DNA of 64,000 bases from Mycobacteroides sp. CBMA 271 (lineage in GTDB: Bacteria > Actinomycetota > Actinomycetes > Mycobacteriales > Mycobacteriaceae). Both the position numbers and the translations under genes were made by a program. The notes beneath the pieces were generated by a model. That model was not told the origin of the DNA, ran no database searches, and saw only the letters and a list, made by a program, of their open reading frames with translations. The stretch is taken from NCBI RefSeq assembly GCF_009729205.1, contig NZ_VTHB01000001.1, forward strand, positions 124,001 to 188,000. Reading direction: 5' to 3'. Positions 1-8,771 of the stretch are shown here, in pieces. How positions within the stretch are numbered: position 1 is the stretch's first letter; every line of letters starts with the position of its first letter.

Positions 1-663
1 CGCGGTGCGGGCGCGGCGCACGCAGTCTCGATCCGGATTGTCGGTGATGACGACGAGCGAACTATGTTGCCGCATGGAGCGTTTGATGGCAGCGACCATT
101 GGTTCGGCATCGTCGTCGAGTCCCACGATCACCGTGACCGATCGAGCGAGATAGACGCGCAGCCGATGCAGTCGCGCCTGGAACAGCGCCACCGCAACTC
201 CGGTCACCGACATCACCACGACCGTCATGGCCGACACCTGCGCGAGGTGCAGTGCGGCCGGCATAGGAACGGGGCACGGGCCGCCGTCGAGAGAGCGGGT
301 GGGGTCCCCGCCCTTGACCAGTTCGACGGCCCACAGCAGTGGGGTGAAGAACGCCGGATGGCTGTCGTCGTGACACCGTACGTACGAGGCGAATCCGAGG
401 ATCAGCGTGAGCACCGCCAGGATCGCGGCAATTGCCACCGGAACCCCGGTGGCACCCGTGCGGCGGCGCGTCATCACCAGACCCAATGCCGCCAGAGTCA
501 CGACCACGACGGCGATGGTGGACGCCGAATCCGGTGCGCCGAACCAGCGCAACGACGCCGGTACCGAATCACGTATCCCGGGCCACCCAGCCAACGCCGT
601 CAGGTATCCCAACGTTGTGACGGCAAAGGTCGCCAACGCTACACGGGCGGTTCTCAATGCCAC
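1..663 (-). CDS. Membrane protein with C-terminal TrkA-N/Rossmann-like segment (3' end outside window)
   Basis: An open frame runs from a GTG at 661-663 to the window edge (221 codons, no stop), so only the N-terminal part is present. It shows about four hydrophobic segments, near residues 5-25, 48-70, 78-96 and 147-166. A short cytoplasmic stretch follows, beginning VTVIVGLDDDAEPMV and then LVVITDNPDRD, which looks like the first strands of a nucleotide-binding Rossmann fold of the TrkA-N kind. I infer a membrane protein with a cytosolic regulatory domain. The rest of the protein is needed to tell a channel from a sensor. Confidence that it is coding is high; function is a guess. Confidence 0.6.
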   Translation of the reverse strand, partial: MALRTARVALATFAVTTLGYLTALAGWPGIRDSVPASLRWFGAPDSASTIAVVVVTLAALGLVMTRRRTGATGVPVAIAAILAVLTLILGFASYVRCHDDSHPAFFTPLLWAVELVKGGDPTRSLDGGPCPVPMPAALHLAQVSAMTVVVMSVTGVAVALFQARLHRLRVYLARSVTVIVGLDDDAEPMVAAIKRSMRQHSSLVVITDNPDRDCVRRARTA

Positions 664-699
664 TGTCGGAGTCTACTCAGGGGGCCTACCAGGCCAAAC

Positions 700-1137
700 T
701 CACACCAGCCTGTTGAAGCATTTCGTCTCCACACGCCGCGTCAGGCGCCACCCATGGCGGGTGCGCACCACCGCATCGTCGTACCAAAGTCCAAGAAAGA
801 GGACCTGTTCGGTGTCTCCCGGCGGCACCATCGGGTTGAAGCACAGGCTGCGCACTATCGCCGCGCTGCGAGCCTCGTCGTCGAAGGTGATCGAGATGTT
901 GCCGAGCATGTGTGAATACATCGGGAAGGCCGGCAGCACCTTCCCCAGCCACTCCTTGACCTCGGGATACTCCCCCTCGATGCCGCCCATCGCCGTGTAA
1001 TCGATGTATGCCTCATTCAAGAACACGTCGTCCAGATCGTCGAACTGGCGGGTATCGATGGCGGTCGCATAGTCGACCAGCAGCTGCTGGATCTGCAGGC
1101 GGTCGGATACTTCCTCGAGGGTCCACGTGGATGTCAT
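700..1137 (-). CDS. SnoaL/NTF2-like domain protein
   Basis: A 145-residue single-domain protein. The N-terminal helix pattern (SDRLQIQQLLVDYATAID) followed by an aromatic/acidic stretch and a C-terminal strand (GWRLTRRVETKCFN) is typical of the SnoaL_4 branch of the NTF2-like superfamily, a cone-shaped fold used by small hydrolases, dehydratases and isomerases and by non-catalytic binding proteins. The substrate cannot be read from sequence. It starts at ATG 1135-1137, only a few bases from the divergent thioesterase start, with no Shine-Dalgarno visible, so it may be translated from a leaderless mRNA. Confidence 0.8.
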   Translation of the reverse strand: MTSTWTLEEVSDRLQIQQLLVDYATAIDTRQFDDLDDVFLNEAYIDYTAMGGIEGEYPEVKEWLGKVLPAFPMYSHMLGNISITFDDEARSAAIVRSLCFNPMVPPGDTEQVLFLGLWYDDAVVRTRHGWRLTRRVETKCFNRLV

Positions 1138-1142
1138 AGCTT

Positions 1143-1556
1143 GTGAGCATGCCCACTCGGACCGAAATCATCGCGCAATTCGTCCCGAATTCTCCGTTGT
1201 GTCAGCACCTGGGAATTGCCCTGACCGAAATCGGCAATGACCGGGCGGTGCTCACGATGCCGTTCAAGCCCGAGCTGGCGACGATGGGTCAGACGGTGCA
1301 CGGCGGAGCGATCGCCACACTCGCCGATACCGCGGCCATGGCCGCCGCCTGGGCCGACGACGTGGTCCCCGAAAGGGTCGGCGGCTCGACGGCTTCCCTG
1401 ACCGTCAACTATGTGTCCGCTGCCGATGCAGCCGACCTCACCGCGGTGGGCCAGGTGGTCCGCCGCGGTAAGCGACTCTCCAACATCGAGGTCACCGTGT
1501 CCGACACCGCCGGCGCCGTGGTGGCAAAGGCGTTGGCCACCTACAACTTCGCCTAG
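1143..1556 (+). CDS. PaaI-family hotdog thioesterase
   Basis: A 137-residue hotdog-fold protein. The segment MGQTVHGGAIATLADTAAMA (residues 47-66) is the PaaI/YbgC-type active-site helix with the HGG turn and an acidic residue in the following helix. Such enzymes hydrolyse acyl-CoA thioesters, often aryl-acyl or medium-chain. The GTG at 1143 gives MSMPTRTE; an in-frame ATG at 1149 is an equally good start, and neither has a clear ribosome binding site. Its last four bases overlap the convergent monooxygenase gene. Divergent from the NTF2-like gene. Confidence 0.85.
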   Translation: MSMPTRTEIIAQFVPNSPLCQHLGIALTEIGNDRAVLTMPFKPELATMGQTVHGGAIATLADTAAMAAAWADDVVPERVGGSTASLTVNYVSAADAADLTAVGQVVRRGKRLSNIEVTVSDTAGAVVAKALATYNFA

Positions 1557-2584
1557 GCGGCTCCAGCCTCATCGAGGGCCAGCAGCTCGCGCACCCGCGG
1601 GATGACCTCGGTGCCGTACAACTCGACGTTCTGCATGCCCAGCCCCGGTTGCGCGGCCTGATAGACCATGCTGAACCTGTCGGCGCCAAGACCGCGGATG
1701 GTCTTGGCCATCTTGGCTGCCACGGTGTCGGGCGAGCCGACGTACAGGGATCCGGCTTTCACCTCGGACAGGTACTCCTCGTACCGCGGGGCCGGCCAAC
1801 CGCGCTCACCACCGATCGTGGTGCGCAGCTCCCGGAACCCCGGCCAGTACTGGGCGATTGCCTCCTCGTCCGTCTCGGCAATGTGGCCCGGACTGTGGAT
1901 GCCCAGCGGCATCGCCTCGGTGACACCGAGCTGGTCTTGGGCACGCCGGTACAGGTCCGCATAGGGCGCAAACCGCATCGGATCGCCACCGATGATCGCC
2001 AAGATCATCGGAATACGGTGCCGCACGCTGCGCACCACCGAGTCCGGCGATCCGCCCACCCCGACCCAGGCCCGCAGACCGTCTGCCGTCTTCGGGAAGA
2101 CGTCCACGCCGTCCAGCGACGAGCGCAGTTGCCCCGACCAGGTCACCGGATCTCCCGGCAGCAGCTTGGCCATCAGGTCGAATTTCTCCTCGAAAAGCTC
2201 GTTGTAATCGCCCAGGTCGTATCCGAACAGCGGAAACGAATCCGTGAACGATCCTCGACCGAGCACCACCTCGGCACGGCCGCCCGAGATTCCGTCGAGA
2301 GTCGCGAACCGTTGGTACACCCGCACCGGGTCGTCGGTGCTGAGCACGGTGACGGCGGTGGCGAGCGTGATCCTCTCGGTACGAGCAGCGATGGCGGCCA
2401 GCATCATCTCCGGAGACTCCCCCACGAACTCCTTGCGGTGATGCTCCCCGATCGCGAAGATGTCGACGCCCACCTGATCGGCGCGCACGCCCTCCTCGAC
2501 CACGGCACGAATTGCTTCCGGATTGGTCATCCCCTCGGGGACATCGGCGAAGGTATCCAAACCAAACTGCACGTTGCTCGTCAT
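1553..2584 (-). CDS. LLM-class flavin-dependent oxidoreductase
   Basis: A 343-residue luciferase-like monooxygenase. It has the conserved early motif IFAIGEHHRKEF, the strand RITLATAVTVLSTDDPVRVYQ and LDGISGGRAEVVLGRGSF that line the FMN/F420 site of the bacterial luciferase (TIM-barrel) family. The C-terminal part SPDTVAAKM and ADRFSMVYQ is also typical. Substrate unknown; mycobacteria carry dozens of these, some using F420 rather than FMN. It ends in a 4-bp convergent overlap with the thioesterase. ATG start at 2582-2584. Confidence 0.85.
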   Translation of the reverse strand: MTSNVQFGLDTFADVPEGMTNPEAIRAVVEEGVRADQVGVDIFAIGEHHRKEFVGESPEMMLAAIAARTERITLATAVTVLSTDDPVRVYQRFATLDGISGGRAEVVLGRGSFTDSFPLFGYDLGDYNELFEEKFDLMAKLLPGDPVTWSGQLRSSLDGVDVFPKTADGLRAWVGVGGSPDSVVRSVRHRIPMILAIIGGDPMRFAPYADLYRRAQDQLGVTEAMPLGIHSPGHIAETDEEAIAQYWPGFRELRTTIGGERGWPAPRYEEYLSEVKAGSLYVGSPDTVAAKMAKTIRGLGADRFSMVYQAAQPGLGMQNVELYGTEVIPRVRELLALDEAGAA

Positions 2585-2702
2585 ACTCTCCCAAACGGAC
2601 CGTAGTCCGCTTTTGTTCCTTCGGGAAACTCCCAGCCGCGATTCATCCCATGTTCACCTGATGCGCACCGGCGTCTGGTTCGCGGGCACTACCAATCGTT
2701 AG

Positions 2703-4853
2703 ATGGACAACCTGCAAGCTCTGTCGGTCACCGATCTGCTCGCAGCACGCGAGCTTTATCACCACCACCTCACCAGCAAGCCCAACGTGGTGGGCACCGC
2801 AGTCGGCCGCTACCTGATCCGGGAAAAACCCGGGGGCGCTCGGACCCTTGTCAATTCCCGAGTGGAACAAGGGTTTTCCTGGCCGTGCGTGCTGGTCTTC
2901 ATCAGCGACTGGGCCGCACCCAAGTCCCTCACCCCGTACGACTACGTGCCCAAGCAGCTGTACATGCCCGATGGTCGCGTGGTCCCGGTGTGCAAGGTGC
3001 AGGTCGTTCCGGCCCCGGTCACCACCATCGCCCAGCGCCCTTCCCAGGTGCGATGGCCCACCACACTGCTGGGCGGAGGCATGCCGATCGTGGTGGACGT
3101 GCAGAACCAGTCCCATACCGCCACCGCCGGCTGTCTGGTTTCCGACGGGCACACCCTTTATGCGCTGACCAATCGGCACGTGTGTGGACCGGCAGGCCAA
3201 GAGATCGAGATGATCCGCGGCCTCGCCCGAGCACGCGTCGGGGTGTCCAGCGGACAGCAGCTCACCCGGCTGCCATTCGACGAGGTATACCCCTACCCCA
3301 TGACCAACACCTACCTGACCCTGGATATCGGGCTCGTCGACGTCGACGACGCCGGGGAATGGACCTCGACGGCCTACGGAATCGGCGATACAGGCCCCAT
3401 GGTCGACACCGGCGACATGACCAACGCACTGGACCTGATCGACCAACCCGTCGTGGCGCACGGCGCGGGTTCGGGCCTGGTGGCCGGCAAGATCGCGGCG
3501 CTGTTCTACCGATACAAGTCGCTGGGTGGCTCCGAATATGTATCAGACTTTCTCATCGCCCCGGATCCGCAGGGGCCGCAAACGGTTCCAGGCGATTCCG
3601 GCATGGTCTGGCACCTCACCGCCGACCGGGCGCGACCCGCACCGCTTGCCGTGGAGTGGGGCGGGCAGGCGTTCCTGGACGGGGCCACGCGGTGCACGCT
3701 GAACTTCGCCCTCGCCACCAGCCTGAGCACGGTCTGCAATCTCCTCGATGTCGAGCCCGTGATCGGGCAACAGGATGGTGCCCGACCGTTCTGGGGGCAG
3801 ACCGGTCACTACAGCATCGCCACCTTCACCCCCGACACGATCCGCTCGCCGAACCTCAAGACGCTGATGCAAGCCAACCTGGAATCGATCAGCTTCGCGC
3901 TGTCCGAGCTGGACCCGAAGACCATCGCGCAGCGGCTCAAGGAGGCCCGCAGCAACCCGGACGGCATCATCCCGCTCGCCGACGTGGCAGACCTGGTCTG
4001 GAAGAACCTGCCAAGCAAGGTGGTGGGCGGTCGCGACGACCACATGGTCGGGTATCGATCGCAAGGCCCCGAACATCCGTGCCACTACGCCGACATCGAC
4101 GAGCCGGGACCTGACGGGTCGATCGTGCGGGACCTGTGCCTGCAGGACATCGCCAACCTGTCGGTGGCCAAGTGGCAGCAGTTCTACGACGAACGCGGCC
4201 ACACCACCCAGGACAAGCGCGGCCTGCTGCCCTTCCGCGTCTGGCAGTTTTACGACGCCATGGTCGACTTCCTGAAGAACAAGAAGATCGACCAGTTCGT
4301 CTGCGCTGCAGGACTATTGGCCCACTATGTGGGCGACGCCTCCCAACCGCTGCACGGAAGCTACCTCGCCGACGGATATCCGGACGGATCCGGCGCCGGG
4401 GTGCACAGCTGCTACGAATCCAAGATGATCGACCGGCATGCTGGCGACCTGGTGGCCGAGATACCCGATGCCGTTTCGACACTCGGTCAACTCGACACCG
4501 TCGCGGACGGGCTCCATGCGGCGCTGGCCACCGTCGAGCTGATGGACCGATCGGCCAAGCGGATAGCACCGAAAGAACTGATCGACGCATACATCGCGCT
4601 GGGCGGCAAACCAGTGGTGGCCACCCAGGACGGCCTGTGGCGACAGTTCGGCGAACAAACAGTCCAGCTGATGGCCGACAGTGCGCGCACGCTGGCCATG
4701 ATCTGGGACAGTGCCTGGGCGGCCGGCGGCGGAGACAAGATCAAAAAGTCTGCACTGCAAGCTATTCCGCAGGACCAGTTGCGGGAGTTGTACCAGCAGT
4801 CACAATTCGTGGAATCGTTGGACCTGGATCACGTGGAGTCGGCCCTGCGCTAG
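2703..4853 (+). CDS. Trypsin-like serine protease fused to S1/P1-nuclease / zinc phospholipase C-like domain
   Basis: A 716-residue two-domain protein without signal peptide or membrane segment. Residues about 25-110 form a small beta-rich domain (KPNVVGTAVGRYLI). Residues about 135-345 carry a chymotrypsin-like triad: His159 in ALTNRHVCG, Asp208 in LTLDIGLVD and Ser299 in VPGDSGMVW. Residues about 430-670 look like the S1/P1 nuclease / phospholipase C zinc fold: HYVGDASQPLHG (H541, D545, H551) is the signature spacing HxxxDxxxxxH, and H568/E572 (HSCYE) match the next HxxxE/D ligand pair. His447 and His461/Asp464 could complete the zinc sites. All key residues for both activities are present. 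Domain calls are by motif; target and biological role are unknown. No Shine-Dalgarno is seen before ATG 2703. Confidence 0.75.
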   Translation: MDNLQALSVTDLLAARELYHHHLTSKPNVVGTAVGRYLIREKPGGARTLVNSRVEQGFSWPCVLVFISDWAAPKSLTPYDYVPKQLYMPDGRVVPVCKVQVVPAPVTTIAQRPSQVRWPTTLLGGGMPIVVDVQNQSHTATAGCLVSDGHTLYALTNRHVCGPAGQEIEMIRGLARARVGVSSGQQLTRLPFDEVYPYPMTNTYLTLDIGLVDVDDAGEWTSTAYGIGDTGPMVDTGDMTNALDLIDQPVVAHGAGSGLVAGKIAALFYRYKSLGGSEYVSDFLIAPDPQGPQTVPGDSGMVWHLTADRARPAPLAVEWGGQAFLDGATRCTLNFALATSLSTVCNLLDVEPVIGQQDGARPFWGQTGHYSIATFTPDTIRSPNLKTLMQANLESISFALSELDPKTIAQRLKEARSNPDGIIPLADVADLVWKNLPSKVVGGRDDHMVGYRSQGPEHPCHYADIDEPGPDGSIVRDLCLQDIANLSVAKWQQFYDERGHTTQDKRGLLPFRVWQFYDAMVDFLKNKKIDQFVCAAGLLAHYVGDASQPLHGSYLADGYPDGSGAGVHSCYESKMIDRHAGDLVAEIPDAVSTLGQLDTVADGLHAALATVELMDRSAKRIAPKELIDAYIALGGKPVVATQDGLWRQFGEQTVQLMADSARTLAMIWDSAWAAGGGDKIKKSALQAIPQDQLRELYQQSQFVESLDLDHVESALR

Positions 4854-4864
4854 TGTCGGACCCA

Positions 4865-5716
4865 ATGTCCACTCTGCGAAACCGTGCCCTGGCGGTGCTC
4901 AGCGTCCTGCTCCTGTCCCTGACGCCCGCAGGCGTCGCCCACGCTGACATGGCCGCTCCCCCACCCGAGGGTCCTGCTCAGGCGTGGTTGGTGGCCGATC
5001 TGGACTCCGGTCAGATCCTCGCCGCTCGCGAGCCCTATGCCGTGCACCCCCCTGCCAGCACCATCAAGGTGCTGCTGGCCCTGGTGGCGCTCGATGAGCT
5101 GTCTATGGACGCGACCGTGGTCGCAGACCCCGCCGACGCGAAGGCCGAATGCAACTGCGTCGGCATCAAGGCCGGACAGACCTACACCACGCACGACCTC
5201 CTCGAAGGCGCACTGCTGGAATCGGGCAACGACGCCGCCAATACGCTGGCACACATGCTGGGCGGTCGCGAGGCGACCGTCGAGAAGATGAACGCGAAGG
5301 CAGCGGCGCTGGGCGCGACCGCAACACACACCGCCTCCCCTTCCGGATTGGACGCGCCGGGGATGGATATGCGCTCCACGCCGCGCGATCTCGCCGTGAT
5401 TTTCCGTGCGGCACTGGCTAATCCGGTGTTCGCGGACATCACCCGGCAGCCGGCCGCCGATTTCCCCGGCCGCGTGCTGCACAATCAAAACGAGCTGATG
5501 TACCGGTATCCGGGCGTGATAGGCGGTAAGACCGGATTTACCGATATGGCCCGCAAGACCTATGTCGTGGCCGCCGAACGCGACGGCAAGCGGCTGGTCG
5601 TCACGATGATGTACGGCCTGGTGCGCGAGGGCGGCCCCACCTACTGGGATCAGGCGTCGAGCCTGTTCGATTGGGGATTCGCCAACGACGGTCAGGTCAG
5701 CGTCGGCTCGCTCTAA
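4865..5716 (+). CDS. D-alanyl-D-alanine carboxypeptidase (PBP5 / S11 family)
   Basis: A 283-residue secreted penicillin-binding protein. The signal peptide ends near PAGVAHA (residues 21-27). The three active-site motifs of peptidase family S11 are intact: SxxK at S65-K68 (ASTIKV), SGN at 120-122, and KTG at 222-224 (GGKTGFT). It trims the terminal D-Ala of peptidoglycan pentapeptides outside the membrane. It lacks the long C-terminal domain and membrane anchor of some PBP5 proteins. ATG at 4865 lies 11 bp after the preceding gene's stop, so the two may be co-transcribed. Its stop overlaps the convergent small secreted protein gene by 4 bp. Confidence 0.9.
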   Translation: MSTLRNRALAVLSVLLLSLTPAGVAHADMAAPPPEGPAQAWLVADLDSGQILAAREPYAVHPPASTIKVLLALVALDELSMDATVVADPADAKAECNCVGIKAGQTYTTHDLLEGALLESGNDAANTLAHMLGGREATVEKMNAKAAALGATATHTASPSGLDAPGMDMRSTPRDLAVIFRAALANPVFADITRQPAADFPGRVLHNQNELMYRYPGVIGGKTGFTDMARKTYVVAAERDGKRLVVTMMYGLVREGGPTYWDQASSLFDWGFANDGQVSVGSL

Positions 5717-5982
5717 CTCGAGTAATTCGCCGGATGCAGCATCACGTCACTAACGTTCGCCGAGCCGTGCATCCGGCAGATCGCGGTGGCCAAGTCCCGT
5801 GCGTCCTTAGGCGAAATCGCGGCGACCGGGCTGCCCATCGCCGCAACATCGTGGATCACATCCATCTTCGCGCCGTCGTCCATCGCCATGTACTCCGAAC
5901 AGAGTGCATCGGCATGAGCGGGCACGGCGGGCATCCAGATCACCAAACCCAAGCCCGCCATCAATGCCACAGCAAATCGCAT
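5713..5982 (-). CDS. Small secreted hypothetical protein
   Basis: An 89-residue protein starting at ATG 5980-5982 (MRFAVALMAGLG). It has a clear Sec signal peptide ending at PAHADA near residue 26. The mature part has two cysteines (LCSEYMAMDD and ICRMHGSAN) that could form one disulfide, and is mostly helical. It recalls the many small two-cysteine exported proteins of mycobacteria, but I cannot name a family. Convergent 4-bp overlap with the DD-carboxypeptidase stop. A longer in-frame reading up to 6156 overlaps the next gene and lacks a signal peptide at its N-terminus, so the shorter start is preferred. Confidence 0.7.
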   Translation of the reverse strand: MRFAVALMAGLGLVIWMPAVPAHADALCSEYMAMDDGAKMDVIHDVAAMGSPVAAISPKDARDLATAICRMHGSANVSDVMLHPANYSS

Positions 5983-5992
5983 GTCAGCGACT

Positions 5993-7054
5993 CTACCGAA
6001 CCTGGCCTCGCAGCACGATGAGATCCGGCCGCGACAACACTTGCGGGCCTGATCTGGGATCCTCGCGGTATCCAACGATATCGGCGGGGGCGCCGTGCTC
6101 CAGGCCCGGGCGGTCCAGCCATTCGCGGGCCCGCCAGCACGCAGCGCCCAGTGCATCGGTGCGGCTCATGCCGATGCGCGACAGGGCCGCTACTTCATCG
6201 GAGATGCGTCCGTGGGCAATGGAGCCGCCGGCATCGGTGCCTGCATAGATCGGGACGCCAGCGTCGTACGCATTCCCGAAGGTCGTGTGCAGGCCCGCGT
6301 ACAGGTCGCGCATGTGCTGGGCGTAGCGCGGGTACTTCGTTGCGGAATCCGCGATTCCGGGGAAATTCTCGATATTTATGACGGTTGGAACCAGCGCGGT
6401 GCCGTACTCGACCATCAGCGCGATGGTGTCGTCGGTAAGGCCGGTGCCGTGCTCGATGCAGTCGATACCCGCGCGAATCAGGCCCGGCAGCGCGTCCTCA
6501 CCGAAGACGTGGGCGGTCACGCGCGCACCGTTGGCGTGCGCGGCGTCGATTGCCTCTTTAAGGATCTCGTCGGACCACAGCGGGGCCAGATCGCCGACGG
6601 AACGGTCGATCCAATCCCCCACCAGCTTCACCCAGCCGTCGCCCCAACGCGCCTGTTCCGCAACCGCTTCGGGCAGCTGCGAGTCATCCTCGATGTCGAT
6701 GGGCAGCCCGGGGATGTACCGCTTGGGCTTGGCCAGATGTCGACCCGCGCGGATGATCCGCGGCAGGTCCTCGCGTTCGTCGAAACTGCGGGTGTCCACC
6801 GGGGATCCGGCGTCACGCAGCAACAGTGCGCCCACACTGCGCTCGGTCTCGGCCTGCGCGACGGCCTCCGCAAGCGTGGTCGGCCCGTGCGGCCCGATGC
6901 CGACGTGGCAGTGCGCGTCAACAAGTCCCGGAAGCAGCCACCCGCCGTCGAAGATGGTGTCGGCGTTCGCAATCGGTTCCAGGCTGATGACGCCGTCATG
7001 CACCCACAGATCGACAGGCTCTTCCGACGGAAGCGTCAGTCCCCGTAAATGCAC
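5993..7054 (-). CDS. Amidohydrolase family protein
   Basis: A 353-residue metal-dependent hydrolase. It has the amidohydrolase strand-1 motif LVDAHCHVG (HxH metal ligands, residues about 46-54), later histidines in RVTAHVFGE and DCIEHGTGL, and the last-strand aspartate in IYAGTDAGG. This is the layout of the imidazolonepropionase/prolidase-like amidohydrolases (cyclic amide or peptide substrates). In M. tuberculosis the gene next to ffh (Rv2915c) is of the same kind, so this is the conserved neighbour. It begins 4 bp after the ffh stop and is very likely in one transcript with it. Confidence 0.85.
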   Translation of the reverse strand: MHLRGLTLPSEEPVDLWVHDGVISLEPIANADTIFDGGWLLPGLVDAHCHVGIGPHGPTTLAEAVAQAETERSVGALLLRDAGSPVDTRSFDEREDLPRIIRAGRHLAKPKRYIPGLPIDIEDDSQLPEAVAEQARWGDGWVKLVGDWIDRSVGDLAPLWSDEILKEAIDAAHANGARVTAHVFGEDALPGLIRAGIDCIEHGTGLTDDTIALMVEYGTALVPTVINIENFPGIADSATKYPRYAQHMRDLYAGLHTTFGNAYDAGVPIYAGTDAGGSIAHGRISDEVAALSRIGMSRTDALGAACWRAREWLDRPGLEHGAPADIVGYREDPRSGPQVLSRPDLIVLRGQVR

Positions 7055-7058
7055 AAGC

Positions 7059-8630
7059 TCAACTCTTGGGGAATTTCAGCTTCGAGATGTCGATATCGGC
7101 CAGACCCGGGGGCAGCTCGCCCAGTCCCTCTGGCATCCCGGAGAGATCCGGGAACCCGGCAGGCATCCCAGCCATACCCGGGGGCATACCGGGGAATCCG
7201 CCCCGGATCTTCGGCTGCGTCGGGCCCTTCGAACCCTTCTTGCCCTTTTTGGCGTTTTTGCCGCCCTTGCGGTTGCTCTTGCGGTTGATCGCGCCCATGC
7301 CCATGCGCCCTGCCATCGAGGACATCATCTTGCGTGCCTCGAAGAAGCGGTCGACGAGCTGATTGACCTCAGAGACCGTGACACCGGAACCGTTGGCGAT
7401 CCGCAGCCGTCGGGAGGCATTAATCATCTTCGGGTCGGTCCGTTCGGCGGGGGTCATGCCGCGGATGATGGCCTGCACCCGATCGAGCTGCTTGTCGTCG
7501 ACGGCAGCGAGCGCGTCCTTCATCTGACCGGCACCGGGCAGCATGCCTAGCAAGTTGCCGATGGGCCCCATTTTGCGGATCGCCAGCATCTGCTCCAGGA
7601 AGTCCTCGAGCGTCAGCTCCCCCGAGGTGATCTTCTCGGCCGCGGCCAGGGATTGCTCGGCATCGAAATGCTGCTCTGCCTGCTCGATGAGGGACAGTAG
7701 GTCGCCCATGCCCAGGATGCGAGATGCCATCCGGTCGGGGTGGAAGACATCGAAGTCCTCGAGCTTTTCGCCGGTGGACGCGAACAGGATCGGGGTGCCG
7801 GTGATCTCACGTACAGAGAGCGCGGCGCCACCACGGGCGTCACCGTCGAGCTTGGTGAGGACCACCCCGGTGAACCCGACGCCCGCACGGAAGGCTTCCG
7901 CGGTGCTCACCGCGTCCTGACCGATCATCGCGTCCAGGACGAACAGGACCTCGTCGGGATCAACGGCGTCGCGGATACGCCCGGCCTGGTCCATCAAGTC
8001 GGCGTCGATGCCGAGGCGACCTGCGGTGTCAACGAGGACCACATCGAAGTGCTGGGCCTTGGCGTGGGCCAGACCGTCACGGGCCACCGAGACCGGGTCG
8101 CCGACGAGCGAGCCGACCTCCAGGCCTCCGTCCGCGGTGCCCGGGTGTGGCGCGAAGACAGAGACCCCGGCGCGCTCACCCACCACCTGCAGCTGGTTAA
8201 CCGCACCTGGGCGTTGCAGATCACACGCCACCAACAGCGGCGTATGCCCTTGTCCCTTAAGCCATTTAGCGAGCTTTCCGGCGAGCGTCGTCTTACCGGC
8301 ACCTTGCAGGCCGGCGAGCATGATGACGGTCGGCGGGGTCTTGGCGAATGACAGCTGGCGAGTCTGGCCGCCAAGGATGCCAATGAGCTCCTCATTGACG
8401 ATCTTGACGACCTGCTGCGCGGGATTCAACGCCCCAGAGACCTCGGCGCCCTTGGCGCGTTCCTTGATGCGCCCGATGAAGGTGCGCACCACCGGCAGCG
8501 CGACGTCGGCTTCCAGGAGCGCCAGCCGGATGGTCCGGCAGGCCGCGTCAATATCGGCGTCGGACAGACGTCCCTTGCCCCGTAGGCCGGCAAGGGCATC
8601 AGTCAACCGGTCAGACAGCGATTCAAACAC
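7059..8630 (-). CDS. ffh: Signal recognition particle protein Ffh (SRP54)
   Basis: A 523-residue SRP GTPase. Order of domains: N helix bundle (1-85), G domain with P-loop GLQGAGKTT, DTAGRLGID and TKLDGDARGG, then the M domain with the 4.5S RNA-binding SGSGVTVSEVNQL region. The tail is unusually rich in Met, Gly and Pro (FPGMPPGMAGMPAG) and ends LKFPKS. It binds signal sequences of nascent membrane proteins and docks with FtsY, which is also encoded in this window (13706-15073). Starts at ATG 8628-8630 (MFESLSDRL). Confidence 0.97.
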   Translation of the reverse strand: MFESLSDRLTDALAGLRGKGRLSDADIDAACRTIRLALLEADVALPVVRTFIGRIKERAKGAEVSGALNPAQQVVKIVNEELIGILGGQTRQLSFAKTPPTVIMLAGLQGAGKTTLAGKLAKWLKGQGHTPLLVACDLQRPGAVNQLQVVGERAGVSVFAPHPGTADGGLEVGSLVGDPVSVARDGLAHAKAQHFDVVLVDTAGRLGIDADLMDQAGRIRDAVDPDEVLFVLDAMIGQDAVSTAEAFRAGVGFTGVVLTKLDGDARGGAALSVREITGTPILFASTGEKLEDFDVFHPDRMASRILGMGDLLSLIEQAEQHFDAEQSLAAAEKITSGELTLEDFLEQMLAIRKMGPIGNLLGMLPGAGQMKDALAAVDDKQLDRVQAIIRGMTPAERTDPKMINASRRLRIANGSGVTVSEVNQLVDRFFEARKMMSSMAGRMGMGAINRKSNRKGGKNAKKGKKGSKGPTQPKIRGGFPGMPPGMAGMPAGFPDLSGMPEGLGELPPGLADIDISKLKFPKS

Positions 8631-8771
8631 GCGACCAGCCTATCGGGCCATGTAGGACGACGGCTGCGTCGGCCTACATACAACCGATACCGCCACGAGT
8701 GTCCATCAAGCAATGACACGATTACCTATGACTGTCGGCAGCAGGTTATCCAGGCCCCACCCCACCGCGAA

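Noticed and set aside
1649..2605. Long open frame on the plus strand opposite the luciferase-like gene
   Set aside because: Its composition (many Arg, His, Gly) is the signature of a GC-rich antisense shadow, and the opposite frame has clear family motifs. The same applies to other long opposite frames over glnD, kdpD, smc and pyc.
4136..4864. Large in-frame extension upstream of the DD-carboxypeptidase
   Set aside because: It is a shadow of the protease-nuclease gene in another frame; the signal peptide starting at ATG 4865 fixes the true start.
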